64,000 nucleotides of DNA, from the NCBI GenBank assembly GCA_934365945.1, contig CAKRNE010000001.1:1-64000 (forward strand). The letters run 5' to 3'. Shown here one piece after another: positions 7,194 to 15,223 of this stretch (its first letter is position 1; the number at the start of each line of letters is the position of its first letter). The notes beneath the pieces are model-generated. The model saw only the letters and a program-made list of their open reading frames with translations, searched no databases and was not told where the DNA came from. The DNA is from an uncultured Agathobacter sp. (GTDB lineage: Bacteria > Bacillota > Clostridia > Lachnospirales > Lachnospiraceae). Both the position numbers and the translations under genes were made by a program.

Positions 7194-9535
7194 TTATCAA
7201 GAATAATATTGTCAAAGAAATTATTTTTCTTGCCCTTTATGTAATGTGGCTTTTTGTTTCTGTTGTTATTATTCTTGTTACCTGTACTATTTCTATCGTT
7301 TCTGCTATTCTTGCCGCCGTTATTTCTATTACTTCTGTCAGCCTTGTTGTCAACACTGTTTTTATCACTGCCATCTTTTTTGCCGGTACCCTGTCCGATT
7401 TTCATGGTAAGCTGGATACGCTGCTTTTTGAGGTCAACGCTCATAACCTGCACATCTACTATATCTCCTACACTGACAGCCTCAAGCGGGTGCTTGATAT
7501 AGCGGTCACATATCTCTGAGATATGTACAAGTCCGTCCTGATGTACTCCTATATCCACAAAGCATCCGAAATCTATTACATTTCTGACTGTGCCCTTTAA
7601 TACCATACCGGGTGTGAGGTCCTTCATCTCAAGGACATCGCTTCTTAGGATTGGCTTTGGCATATCCTCACGCGGGTCTCTTGCCGGCTTTTCAAGCTCC
7701 TTTACGATATCACGCAATGTGATTTCACCGACTCCCGCCTCGTCTGCGAGTGCCTTGTAATCAGACACCTTCTTTGAGATTCCAACTACATTTCTGTTCT
7801 TCACGTCCTCCATTGTGTAGCCGAGCTTTTCAAGCACTGTCTTTGTGGCATCGTATGACTCCGGATGCACGCCTGTGGCATCAAGCGGATTCTTTCCGTC
7901 TGTGATACGCATGAAGCCTGCACACTGCTCAAATGCCTTAGGTCCAAGCTTTGCTACCTTAAGAAGCTGTGAGCGGGATGTGAATTTACCGTTTTCCTCT
8001 CTGTAGTCCACGATATTTTTGGCAATGGTCTTTGAGATACCTGATATGTACTCAAGCAGTGAAACCGATGCTGTATTTAAGTCTACACCAACCTTATTTA
8101 CACAGTCCTCTACAACTCCTCCGAGTGCCTCTGAGAGCTTTTTCTGGTTCATATCATGCTGGTACTGTCCGACTCCGATTGACTTTGGATCAATCTTTAC
8201 AAGCTCCGCGAGCGGATCCTGCAGTCTACGAGCCATCGAAGTTGCACTTCTTTGTCCCACATCAAAATTCGGGAACTCCTCTGTGGCAAGCTTGCTGGCT
8301 GAATATACTGACGCACCTGCTTCATTTACTATGATGTACTGCACCTTCACAGGAATTTCCTTTAACAGCTCGACAATCACCTGCTCAGACTCACGCGATG
8401 CTGTTCCGTTTCCGAGTGAGATAAGTGTGACATGATGTTTGTCTATGAGCTTTTTGATTACAGCCTTTGCCTCCTCGACCTTGTTCTGTGGCGCTGTCGG
8501 GTAGATTACTGTGGTATCGAGAACCTTTCCTGTAGGGTCTACGACCGAAATCTTGCAGCCTGTACGGAATGCCGGATCCCATCCAAGCACAACCTGTCCT
8601 GCAATTGGAGGCTGCATGAGAAGCTGCTCCAAGTTCTTTCCGAAAACCTTTATGGCTCCGTCCTCTGCTTCCTCTGTCAGATTGTTTCTGATTTCACGCT
8701 CTATGGCAGGGGCTATAAGCCTGTCGTATGCATCCTCCACTACCTCTGTGAGTACGGCTGCCGTAGGAGCTCCATCATTTGTGATAACCTGCTTTTTAAG
8801 ATATTTGATGATATCCTCTGTCGGTGCTTCTATCTTTACTGTGAGGATTTTTTCCTTTTCACCACGGTTGATTGCAAGTGTTCTGTGACCTGCCACCTTG
8901 GAAAGAGCTTCATCAAATTCATAGTACATCTCATAGACAGACTCTGCCTCCGGGTCCTTGGCTGTCGATATGAGACGGCCCTTTTGCATGGTAAGCTCTC
9001 TGATTTTTGTTCTGTAGCCGGCATTGTCGGATACGCTCTCTGCAATGATGTCCTTTGCTCCTGCAAGCGCAGCTGCTTCATCTGCCACGTCTTTTTCTGC
9101 ATCCACGTATTTAGCGGCTTCTGCCATGATATCAACAGACGCTTCCTGCGCTAAAATGGTCTGTGCCAGTGGCTCTAAGCCCTTTTCCTTTGCAATTGTG
9201 GCACGAGTTCTTCTCTTCGGACGGTAAGGTCTGTACAAATCGTCAACCGCCACCTGTGTCTGCGCCTCAAGGATTGCCTTCTTAAGCTCATCCGTAAGCT
9301 TGCCCTGCTCCTCAATGCTTGCAAGCACTGTCTGCTTCTTGTCCTCAAGATTGCGTAAATATGTCAGTCTGTCGAAGAGATTTCTGAGCACCTCATCATT
9401 TAATGAGCCGGTGGCCTCCTTTCGGTATCTGGCGATAAAAGGAATGGTGTTTCCCTCATCTATCAGCTTGACAGCGGCCTCAGCCTGTCCTTTTTTAATC
9501 TGCAGTTCTTCTGCAATTGCAGCAATAATATCCAT
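7190..9535 (-). CDS. tex: Tex family RNA-binding transcription accessory protein
   Basis: Tex proteins bind nucleic acid and affect transcription and stress tolerance; the exact role is unsettled. This 781-residue protein has the full architecture: an N-terminal helical region starting IAAIAEELQIKKGQAEAAVKLIDEG, the FIARYRKE motif, a YqgF-like RNase H fold (VLGWDPAFRTGCKI, ~residue 318), a helix-hairpin-helix region (LLEYISGISKTIAKNIV), and an S1 domain (~641-710, GTVRNVIDFGCFVDIGVHQDG). After the S1 domain there is an unusual ~70-residue tail rich in Asn, Lys, Arg and Gly, and the last codons run into the repeat element at 7096-7193. Confidence 0.94.
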   Translation of the reverse strand: MDIIAAIAEELQIKKGQAEAAVKLIDEGNTIPFIARYRKEATGSLNDEVLRNLFDRLTYLRNLEDKKQTVLASIEEQGKLTDELKKAILEAQTQVAVDDLYRPYRPKRRTRATIAKEKGLEPLAQTILAQEASVDIMAEAAKYVDAEKDVADEAAALAGAKDIIAESVSDNAGYRTKIRELTMQKGRLISTAKDPEAESVYEMYYEFDEALSKVAGHRTLAINRGEKEKILTVKIEAPTEDIIKYLKKQVITNDGAPTAAVLTEVVEDAYDRLIAPAIEREIRNNLTEEAEDGAIKVFGKNLEQLLMQPPIAGQVVLGWDPAFRTGCKISVVDPTGKVLDTTVIYPTAPQNKVEEAKAVIKKLIDKHHVTLISLGNGTASRESEQVIVELLKEIPVKVQYIIVNEAGASVYSASKLATEEFPNFDVGQRSATSMARRLQDPLAELVKIDPKSIGVGQYQHDMNQKKLSEALGGVVEDCVNKVGVDLNTASVSLLEYISGISKTIAKNIVDYREENGKFTSRSQLLKVAKLGPKAFEQCAGFMRITDGKNPLDATGVHPESYDATKTVLEKLGYTMEDVKNRNVVGISKKVSDYKALADEAGVGEITLRDIVKELEKPARDPREDMPKPILRSDVLEMKDLTPGMVLKGTVRNVIDFGCFVDIGVHQDGLVHISEICDRYIKHPLEAVSVGDIVDVQVMSVDLKKQRIQLTMKIGQGTGKKDGSDKNSVDNKADRSNRNNGGKNSRNDRNSTGNKNNNNRNKKPHYIKGKKNNFFDNIILDK

Positions 9536-9621
9536 TTTTTTACCTCTTTAAAAAACTTATTCTTTTCGTATTATAAATGAAGTGATACAATAAAATCAAC
9601 TTTATAGAAAGGAATTTTATC

Positions 9622-10023
9622 ATGGATCCACAAAAATTTGATTATAATCAGGATTATAACTATAATTTCGGCAACAACAATTTCTACAATAAACGCTCAC
9701 GCAATATGGAGGTTGCAGCACTTGTGCTTTCAATAATTGCCATCGCGGCATGCAGCTGCATTTATGTATCTATCATATGCGGCTCACTTGCCATGATTTT
9801 TGCGTTGCTGTCAAAGGGTGGCGCCACCTCAATGAGCAGCATGGCTATGACCTCATTCTGGATTGCGTTTGCTGCTGTTGTTATCACTCTCATTATATAT
9901 ATCGGTTCGTTTGCCGCCATGCTTCACGAATACGGAAGCATAGAGGGTATTTTAAAGGAATACCAGAATCTGACCGGTATTGACTACAATGAGCTACTTC
10001 AGCAGATGAATACCGCAAAATAG
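9622..10023 (+). CDS. Small two-helix membrane protein (DUF4190-like)
   Basis: A 133-residue protein with an Asn/Tyr-rich cytoplasmic N-terminus (DYNYNFGNNNFYN), two membrane helices (~residues 30-62 and ~75-98) and a short hydrophilic tail. The MEVAALVLSIIAI start of the first helix and the small-residue pattern resemble DUF4190 proteins, function unknown. The ATG follows AGAAAGGA. Its 3' end overlaps the convergent DUF2752 gene by 30 bp. Confidence 0.65.
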   Translation: MDPQKFDYNQDYNYNFGNNNFYNKRSRNMEVAALVLSIIAIAACSCIYVSIICGSLAMIFALLSKGGATSMSSMAMTSFWIAFAAVVITLIIYIGSFAAMLHEYGSIEGILKEYQNLTGIDYNELLQQMNTAK

Positions 10024-10422
10024 TATAAGCATATTTTTGACAATACAGTTTACCACAATAATGGCAAGTGCAAGCCACATATATACTACCCTGAAGTGCA
10101 TTCCGATATGCAGCCTGCCGCGGCTTATCCGCTGCAGTGTCTGTGACAGCATAAACCAGCCGCCCAAAACGGCTGTATACGGCACAAACGGATGGAGTAC
10201 AAACGACCTTATCAGATGTCCGTGCAGCAGCGCAAATGTGGCTCTCGTGCCACCGCAGCCCGGACAATAATAGCCTGTATATGCGTGCAGCGGGCATGGA
10301 GGCACCTTTGTGAGTATCTGCGTACCACATACTCCAATCACTGCTGCAAGAGCCGCAAATATAGCTATGCATATCCAGCCTGTTATATAGAAATATCTGT
10401 CGATTGTTTCATCTGTCTGCAT
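9994..10422 (-). CDS. DUF2752 membrane protein
   Basis: A 142-residue membrane protein with the family signature CPLHAYTGYYCPGCGGTRA (residues ~43-61), in which the CPGCGGTR block is invariant, followed by LLHGHLIRSFVLHPF and two more hydrophobic segments. The function is unknown. It is convergent with the 9622-10023 gene and overlaps it tail to tail; no operon partners are seen. Confidence 0.8.
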   Translation of the reverse strand: MQTDETIDRYFYITGWICIAIFAALAAVIGVCGTQILTKVPPCPLHAYTGYYCPGCGGTRATFALLHGHLIRSFVLHPFVPYTAVLGGWFMLSQTLQRISRGRLHIGMHFRVVYMWLALAIIVVNCIVKNMLILFCGIHLLK

Positions 10423-10568
10423 GATGAGTGGTCCTTTCTGTGATTTTGTGTAACCATATGAATATAAGTATATGTTATATATCTGCCAATTGTCAAAGCT
10501 TTAATTTAGCATTAACTTAAGCATTAATTCAAACATTAATCCAAAACTATTATTTCAGGAGAAATATA

Positions 10569-11303
10569 ATGAACCCAAAAAAGAAATCCAAAGAATTAAA
10601 AAGAATATCAAGAGAAAACCTAAACGGAAGATACAGACTCTGCATGAGCGTTTTCCTCACTGTCACACTCATAAATCTGTTCAGTGACCTGCCGTTTACC
10701 TACCTGCTCGGAAACGTATATGCCACAAAGGTTCAGACCGTCATATACTACATTGCCGAGGTGCTTTTATCTATCGTAATAGGTGTGCTGCAGATGGGAC
10801 TCATACGCTTCCACCTCAATATGGCCAGAAAGAAAGAATGCCGTATAAGCGATGTGTTCTACTGTTTTATGAACCACTCCAACAGATATTTCGGAGCATA
10901 CATCATATATTATGCCATCTCTATGGTCGCAAAGGCTCCTTTCCTTGTAGCTAAAAACTTTTTCAAGCTAAGCGGTGACACCATGGGAATTGCTATCGCT
11001 TTATATGCTGTCAGCGCTGTGCTTAGCTTTATCGTACTGATTCTGTTTCCGTTTTACCTGTATCTGGTGCTCTCGCGCGATGATTTATCCGTGTTTGCAT
11101 GCCTGACTCATGCCTTAAAGCTGATTCGCGGCAACATACTCAGAGTCATCTACATTAACTTAAGCTTCATCGGTATGCTTGTGCTTTGCGTGCTGTCGCT
11201 CGGCATCGGCCTGCTCTGGGTGGAGCCTTACTACGAGCAGACCTTTGCAAATCTATTCCTCGATGTGACCGGGGAACTGCCGGCCGTGGACTGCAGGGTG
11301 TAA
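10569..11303 (+). CDS. DUF975 family membrane protein
   Basis: A 244-residue protein with a Lys-rich N-terminus (MNPKKKSKELKR) and about five to six membrane helices. The opening SRENLNGRYRLCM, and the block LTHALKLIRGNILRVIYINLSFIG (quoted in part; ~residues 180-203) ending in WVEPYYEQTFANLF, are typical of DUF975, a Firmicute integral membrane family of unknown function. The ATG follows CAGGAG by 7 bases. The large palindromic element begins 64 bp after the stop. Confidence 0.8.
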   Translation: MNPKKKSKELKRISRENLNGRYRLCMSVFLTVTLINLFSDLPFTYLLGNVYATKVQTVIYYIAEVLLSIVIGVLQMGLIRFHLNMARKKECRISDVFYCFMNHSNRYFGAYIIYYAISMVAKAPFLVAKNFFKLSGDTMGIAIALYAVSAVLSFIVLILFPFYLYLVLSRDDLSVFACLTHALKLIRGNILRVIYINLSFIGMLVLCVLSLGIGLLWVEPYYEQTFANLFLDVTGELPAVDCRV

Positions 11304-11366
11304 CGGCTTATGCAATCGCTTATATAATCACTTGTGCATGGAGTGCTTCGAATTCAGTTTTTGTGA

Positions 11367-11631
11367 GTGCATGAAGCGCCCAGCGTACAGATTATATATC
11401 ACTCCGCTCTCATAACTCCTTAGTCTAGTGGGAGTAAATGCCGTCATCCGCAGAGCTTATCAGGCGCGGAAAATCAAACGCGCATTTTACCTCAATATCT
11501 AAATTCAGGCTATGCTGCTTGAACGAGTATTTTCCGCGCCGCTTTTGCTGATGACGGCATATAACTCCCACACGACACGTCGTAAATCGAACGTAGCGAC
11601 ATACAATCTGTACGCCGGGCGTTCCATGCAC
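11367..11631. repeat. 265-bp palindromic intergenic element
   Basis: The two halves are imperfect inverted copies. The left arm starts GTGCATGAAGCGCCCAGCGT at 11367; the right arm, read in reverse, starts GTGCATGGAACGCCCGGCGT at 11631. Both continue with ACAGATT.TAT.TC, then GGGAGT...ATGCCGTCATC and GGCGCGGAAAAT further in. A central ~40 bp differs. A third, arm-end-like copy lies at 11706-11740 and outer GTGCATGGAG words lie at 11335 and (inverted) 11662. No transposase is encoded. The 461-bp gap between the DUF975 gene and coaBC holds nothing else recognisable. Confidence 0.75.
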
Positions 11632-11764
11632 TAATATACTATTTCTATTTATCTTACTGCTCCATGCACTTACTTAGCTTTTATCGAAAATTTCAAATAT
11701 ACAGGTGACATATAATCTGTACACCACCCGCTACACGCACCACTCTTAACCTAAAATCAAAGCT

Positions 11765-12958
11765 CTACATCTGCAGCAGCCGGTCCATAATCCTTGCCGC
11801 AACGCAGCTCTTGTCCATGATTTCAAGCTCTGTGCAGTCATCAGCCGTAATGAGTGTGACCACATTGGTATCTGTTCCAAAGCCTGCGCCTGCTACCTTT
11901 AGGTTGTTTGCCACTATCATATCTGCATTTTTCTTTGCAAGCTTTGCTTTCGAGTTTTCAAGCATATTCTGGGTTTCCATAGAAAAACCGCATATGAGCT
12001 GTCCCTTTGCCTTGTGTGCTCCGAGGTATGATAGAATATCCTCTGTGCGCTCAAGCTCAATTACCGACTCATATGAGCTGTCCTTTTTCTTTATTTTCTC
12101 ATCTGCCGGATGTGACGGGCGGAAATCCGCTACTGCAGCGGTCATGATGATAATGTCCTGTTCAGGTGCCTTTGATTTCACCACTTCTGCCATGTCTGCG
12201 GCCGATGTCACATTTACCACATCTACAAACATAGGCGGCTCAACCGATACTGAGGCATTGACCAGTGTAACATGCGCGCCGCGGAGCATACAGTTTTCCG
12301 CAATAGCGCGTCCCATCTTGCCTGTTGAGTGATTGGTGATAAAACGTACCGGGTCTATCTTTTCCTGTGTGGCTCCGGCTGTGATGAGTACATTTTTGCC
12401 CGCGAGGTCCTTTTCACAGGCGATTGTCCTCATTATGTAATTGAAAAGCGTCTGTGGCTCCGGCATTTTTCCCGCACCGGTGTCTCCACATGCAAGATAT
12501 CCTTCAGCCGGCTTTATCATCTCAAAGCCGTAGTGTTCTAGCTTTTTGATGTTGTCCTGCACAATCCTATTCTCGTACATATTGGTGTTCATGGCCGGAG
12601 AAACGAGCTTAGGACATTTGGCTGCAAGTATTGTGGTGGTGAGCATATCGTCTGCGATGCCGTTTGCCATCTTGCCTATCACATTGGCTGATGCGGGTGC
12701 CACCATGAAGATGTCTGCTCTCTTTGCGAGCGCCACATGCTCTACGTTAAATTCAAAGTTTCTGTCAAATGTGTCCACGAGGCATTTGTTGCCTGTGAGC
12801 GTCTCAAATGTGATTGGATTTATAAAATTGGTTGCATTGTGTGTCATTATGACGTTGACATCGGCGTGCTGCTTTACAAGCATACTCGCAAGGTTTGCTA
12901 TCTTGTATGCCGCGATGCTTCCTGTCACTCCCAAAACTACTGTTTTTCCTTTTAACAT
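11765..12958 (-). CDS. coaBC: Bifunctional phosphopantothenoylcysteine decarboxylase / phosphopantothenate-cysteine ligase
   Basis: CoaBC carries out two successive steps of coenzyme A synthesis: ligation of cysteine to phosphopantothenate and FMN-dependent decarboxylation. The 397-residue protein has the CoaC half first (GKTVVLGVTGSIAAYK; the active-site HNA of MTHNATNFI; PAMNTNMY; the CGDTGAGKM lid with its Cys) and the CoaB half from ~residue 183 (NVLITAGATQEKIDPVRFI, STGKMG, TAAVADFRP). The start at 12958 is chosen because GAGG lies 8 bases upstream; the GTG at 12967 overlaps that site. A pantothenate-type transporter lies 1.1 kb upstream. Confidence 0.95.
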   Translation of the reverse strand: MLKGKTVVLGVTGSIAAYKIANLASMLVKQHADVNVIMTHNATNFINPITFETLTGNKCLVDTFDRNFEFNVEHVALAKRADIFMVAPASANVIGKMANGIADDMLTTTILAAKCPKLVSPAMNTNMYENRIVQDNIKKLEHYGFEMIKPAEGYLACGDTGAGKMPEPQTLFNYIMRTIACEKDLAGKNVLITAGATQEKIDPVRFITNHSTGKMGRAIAENCMLRGAHVTLVNASVSVEPPMFVDVVNVTSAADMAEVVKSKAPEQDIIIMTAAVADFRPSHPADEKIKKKDSSYESVIELERTEDILSYLGAHKAKGQLICGFSMETQNMLENSKAKLAKKNADMIVANNLKVAGAGFGTDTNVVTLITADDCTELEIMDKSCVAARIMDRLLQM

Positions 12959-12997
12959 GATTTTCACCTCTGTACTATAACTATTTTGGTAACTATT

Positions 12998-13954
12998 TTA
13001 TATATCACAAGCTGCTTTGTAGCCATCCACAGTCTTAGCATTTCTTGCTGCATTGGCAATGGCCTTTGCCATGACATAGGCACTCATCGGTCCTACCAGA
13101 TTGATATCGGCAGGCACACTGCCCACTGATACAGCATAGATTGAATCTCCGTCTGCCATCGTGTGCACGGGTCTGATTGCTCTGCCATATCCATTGTGAG
13201 CCATGGATGCCACCTTGTTGAGTGCGGTCTTGTCAAGCTTTGCATTTGTTATTATTGTACCAATTGTGGTGTTTCCTGTAAACATATTCTGGATTTTCGC
13301 CGCTGCCTCAAAATACGCTGTCTCGTCATCAAAAAGCTGCCCATTCTCATCCAGTGCTCCGGCAATTTTCTTATCTGTATCTATATCATAGATGTCACCG
13401 AGTGCGTTCAGTGTTACCACTGCTCCTACCTTAAGCTCTCCAAGTTGGACCGCATAGGCTCCTATACCGCTCTTCATGCTGCGCTCGCGCCCCATATATT
13501 TGCCAACTGTGGCGCCCATTCCTGCGCCGTAATTGCCCTGTAAAAATGTCTCATAAGAAGCGTTCTCACAGGCTTTGTATGCCATTTCGCCATCAGGCCT
13601 TGCATTTTTATCACCTATTACCAGGTCAAAAATACACGACTGCACCACAAGAGGTACCTTTGTGACTCCCACATCAAAGCCTATATCGCGCTCCTCGAGA
13701 TACTTCATCACGCCTCCCGCGGCATCCAGCCCAAAGGCAGAGCCTCCTGACAGTACAAGAGCATGGATGCCCTTTGCGTCTGCCACAGGATTTAAAAGTG
13801 GTGTCTCACGCGAGGCCGGTCCGCCACCCCTTATGTCAACTCCCGCCGGTGACTGTTTATCAAAAAGGAATACCGTACAGCCTGTTAAGCCCTTCGTGTC
13901 CTCGGCATGGCCTATTTTGAAGCCATCGATATCCATAATGTCTATTTCATGCAT
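12998..13954 (-). CDS. P1 family peptidase (DmpA/BapA-like)
   Basis: A 318-residue member of the DmpA/ornithine acetyltransferase-fold N-terminal nucleophile family, which includes aminopeptidases that self-cleave to two chains. Visible family blocks are GGGPASRETPLL (residues ~44-55), LSGGSAFGLDAAGGVM, the GNYGAGMGATVGKYMG stretch and IGTIITNAKLDKTALNKVA with the Thr-Asn region around the expected processing site. The ATG at 13954 has AAGG 8 bases upstream; the GTG three codons earlier is too close to it. It lies upstream of coaBC with a 39-bp gap and may be co-transcribed. The true substrate is unknown. Confidence 0.85.
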   Translation of the reverse strand: MHEIDIMDIDGFKIGHAEDTKGLTGCTVFLFDKQSPAGVDIRGGGPASRETPLLNPVADAKGIHALVLSGGSAFGLDAAGGVMKYLEERDIGFDVGVTKVPLVVQSCIFDLVIGDKNARPDGEMAYKACENASYETFLQGNYGAGMGATVGKYMGRERSMKSGIGAYAVQLGELKVGAVVTLNALGDIYDIDTDKKIAGALDENGQLFDDETAYFEAAAKIQNMFTGNTTIGTIITNAKLDKTALNKVASMAHNGYGRAIRPVHTMADGDSIYAVSVGSVPADINLVGPMSAYVMAKAIANAARNAKTVDGYKAACDI

Positions 13955-14031
13955 ATTTTTCACCTTGTATCAAGCCTTTCTTTTAATTCATATATTATTT
14001 TACCGTTCCCGGTTCAGCTTCCTATAAAACA

Positions 14032-14052
14032 GGCGGACCTTAACAGTCCGCC
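14032..14052 (-). terminator. Terminator after the ECF S-component gene
   Basis: On the minus strand a perfect 7-bp GGCGGAC/GTCCGCC stem with a 7-nt loop is followed by TGTTTTAT. It lies 40 bp past the ECF gene stop. Confidence 0.7.
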
Positions 14053-14091
14053 GTACATACAATTTCACAATTATTTTTAATCTGTCTAAAA

Positions 14092-14910
14092 TTATTTCGC
14101 TGCGATTGGTTTGATTGTGTTCAAAACCAATCCAACAAGGTATACGATGATTGCGGCAACAATTGCCTCAATGACTCCGTTAAAGCTGATGACGCCGGTG
14201 ATAACACCAAGCACTGCATTGCCAGCCACACCGATTGCCTCTGCATAAGCATCCTTGTAAAGCACAAAGATTGAGCCCATTACAAGCAGTGTGTTGGTCA
14301 TGGCACCTGCTACGCCTGCATATACAAACGGAATAACCTGTGTGCTCTTTCTGATAAATACAGCCTCAACTACGGCAAATACTACAACTCCGACTGCAAT
14401 GCCAATGCCTAAAGTGGCTGCCTGTGAAAGTGACTCAGCCATCTTGCCGAGGAATGCATATACTCCAAATGCAAGGAATGCTGACATGAGCACATTTAAA
14501 ACTGTGCCCCAGAGATTTTTCTTCTCTGATGCAAGCACCTTTTTGATGCCTATGTATACAAAATAAGGTATAACACCTACTAAAATTCTTGGAACAAATG
14601 CTATGAATAAGCTCTTAAATATACCTGAGGTTCCGACCAGGGATGCTGCGAGCACCGGCGAAAATACAAAGGATGAAAGAGTTCCTCCAACTATTGTTGC
14701 CTTTAAACAACTGGTAAATCCGAATACAAATCCAAGGAATGCTCCCTTTTTAGGTCCGCAAAAAAGTGAACCGAGGATTACCGGAATGTGAATAATCGTA
14801 GCATTGATAACTACGAGTGGAATATATCCGAGTGGTGTGAATGCCATGATGATGATAATGGCTGTGAATAAACCTGTCAGTACAAGTTCGTTTGTTTTTG
14901 AATTGCGCAT
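14092..14910 (-). CDS. ECF transporter S component, probably pantothenate (PanT-like)
   Basis: A 272-residue membrane protein with the N-terminal S-component pattern (TNELVLTGLFTAIIIIMAF, then PLVVINATIIHIPVILGSL and FCGPKKGAFLGFVFGF) and about seven to eight hydrophobic segments. S components bind one vitamin or precursor and share the ECF ATPase module. Pantothenate is inferred from the family look and the nearby coaBC, not proven. The ATG follows AAAGGAGG closely. A strong promoter and a ~130-nt leader with repeated hairpins precede it, so regulation in the leader is likely. Confidence 0.7.
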   Translation of the reverse strand: MRNSKTNELVLTGLFTAIIIIMAFTPLGYIPLVVINATIIHIPVILGSLFCGPKKGAFLGFVFGFTSCLKATIVGGTLSSFVFSPVLAASLVGTSGIFKSLFIAFVPRILVGVIPYFVYIGIKKVLASEKKNLWGTVLNVLMSAFLAFGVYAFLGKMAESLSQAATLGIGIAVGVVVFAVVEAVFIRKSTQVIPFVYAGVAGAMTNTLLVMGSIFVLYKDAYAEAIGVAGNAVLGVITGVISFNGVIEAIVAAIIVYLVGLVLNTIKPIAAK

Positions 14911-15048
14911 TGCTTTTCCTCCTTTTGGTAAAAGCCCGTATGGGTCTCATCCTGATTCTGTTATGCTGTGCTTCTGTCACACGGCATAAGAGCGCATATG
15001 AAAATTGTATGGCTGCTGGATTCTCGTATGAGTAACCCGCATTTATGT
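14911..15048 (-). promoter_or_regulatory. Structured 5' leader of the ECF S-component gene
   Basis: The ~130-nt leader folds on the minus strand into several hairpins: one near its 5' end with stem CTC-ATAC-GAG flanked by GG.TT/AA.CC; a TTATGC/GCATAA stem enclosing TGTG/CACA; and CCC-ATAC-GGG just before the ribosome site. Two hairpins share the same ATAC loop. A CTTTT/AAAAG pairing could cover the Shine-Dalgarno. It matches no riboswitch class that I recognise. Confidence 0.4.
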
Positions 15049-15077
15049 ATCATACCACCGGATGCGTGGTGTGTAAA
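15049..15077 (-). promoter_or_regulatory. Promoter of the ECF S-component gene
   Basis: TTTACA (15072-15077), 17-base spacer, TATGAT (15049-15054) on the minus strand. The spacer contains the inverted pair CCAC...GTGG, a possible operator. Confidence 0.65.
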
Positions 15078-15183
15078 TACAAATTTGTTATATTTTTAAC
15101 AAAATGTGGTAATGTGGTGCAAATCACTGACCTATACATCGATGTCTTACATATGCTACATTGTATCGCACAAGCCTGAAATT

Positions 15184-15216
15184 AAAAATCCCCAGACATC
15201 ATATAAATGTCCGGGG
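15184..15216 (-). terminator. Terminator of glmS
   Basis: On the minus strand a 10-bp stem (15207-15216 with 15190-15199, CCCCGGACAT type, one mismatch/wobble) with a 7-nt loop, then ATTTTTAAT, seven bases past the glmS stop. Confidence 0.85.
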
Positions 15217-15223
15217 AAATTAT

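Noticed and set aside
7254..7502. Leu-rich hydrophobic frame antisense to tex
   Set aside because: It is the complement of the Asn/Lys/Arg tail codons and has no ribosome site.
11425..11631. 68-codon open frame in the palindromic element
   Set aside because: It is made of the element's arms and centre, has no ribosome site, and its composition follows the palindrome.
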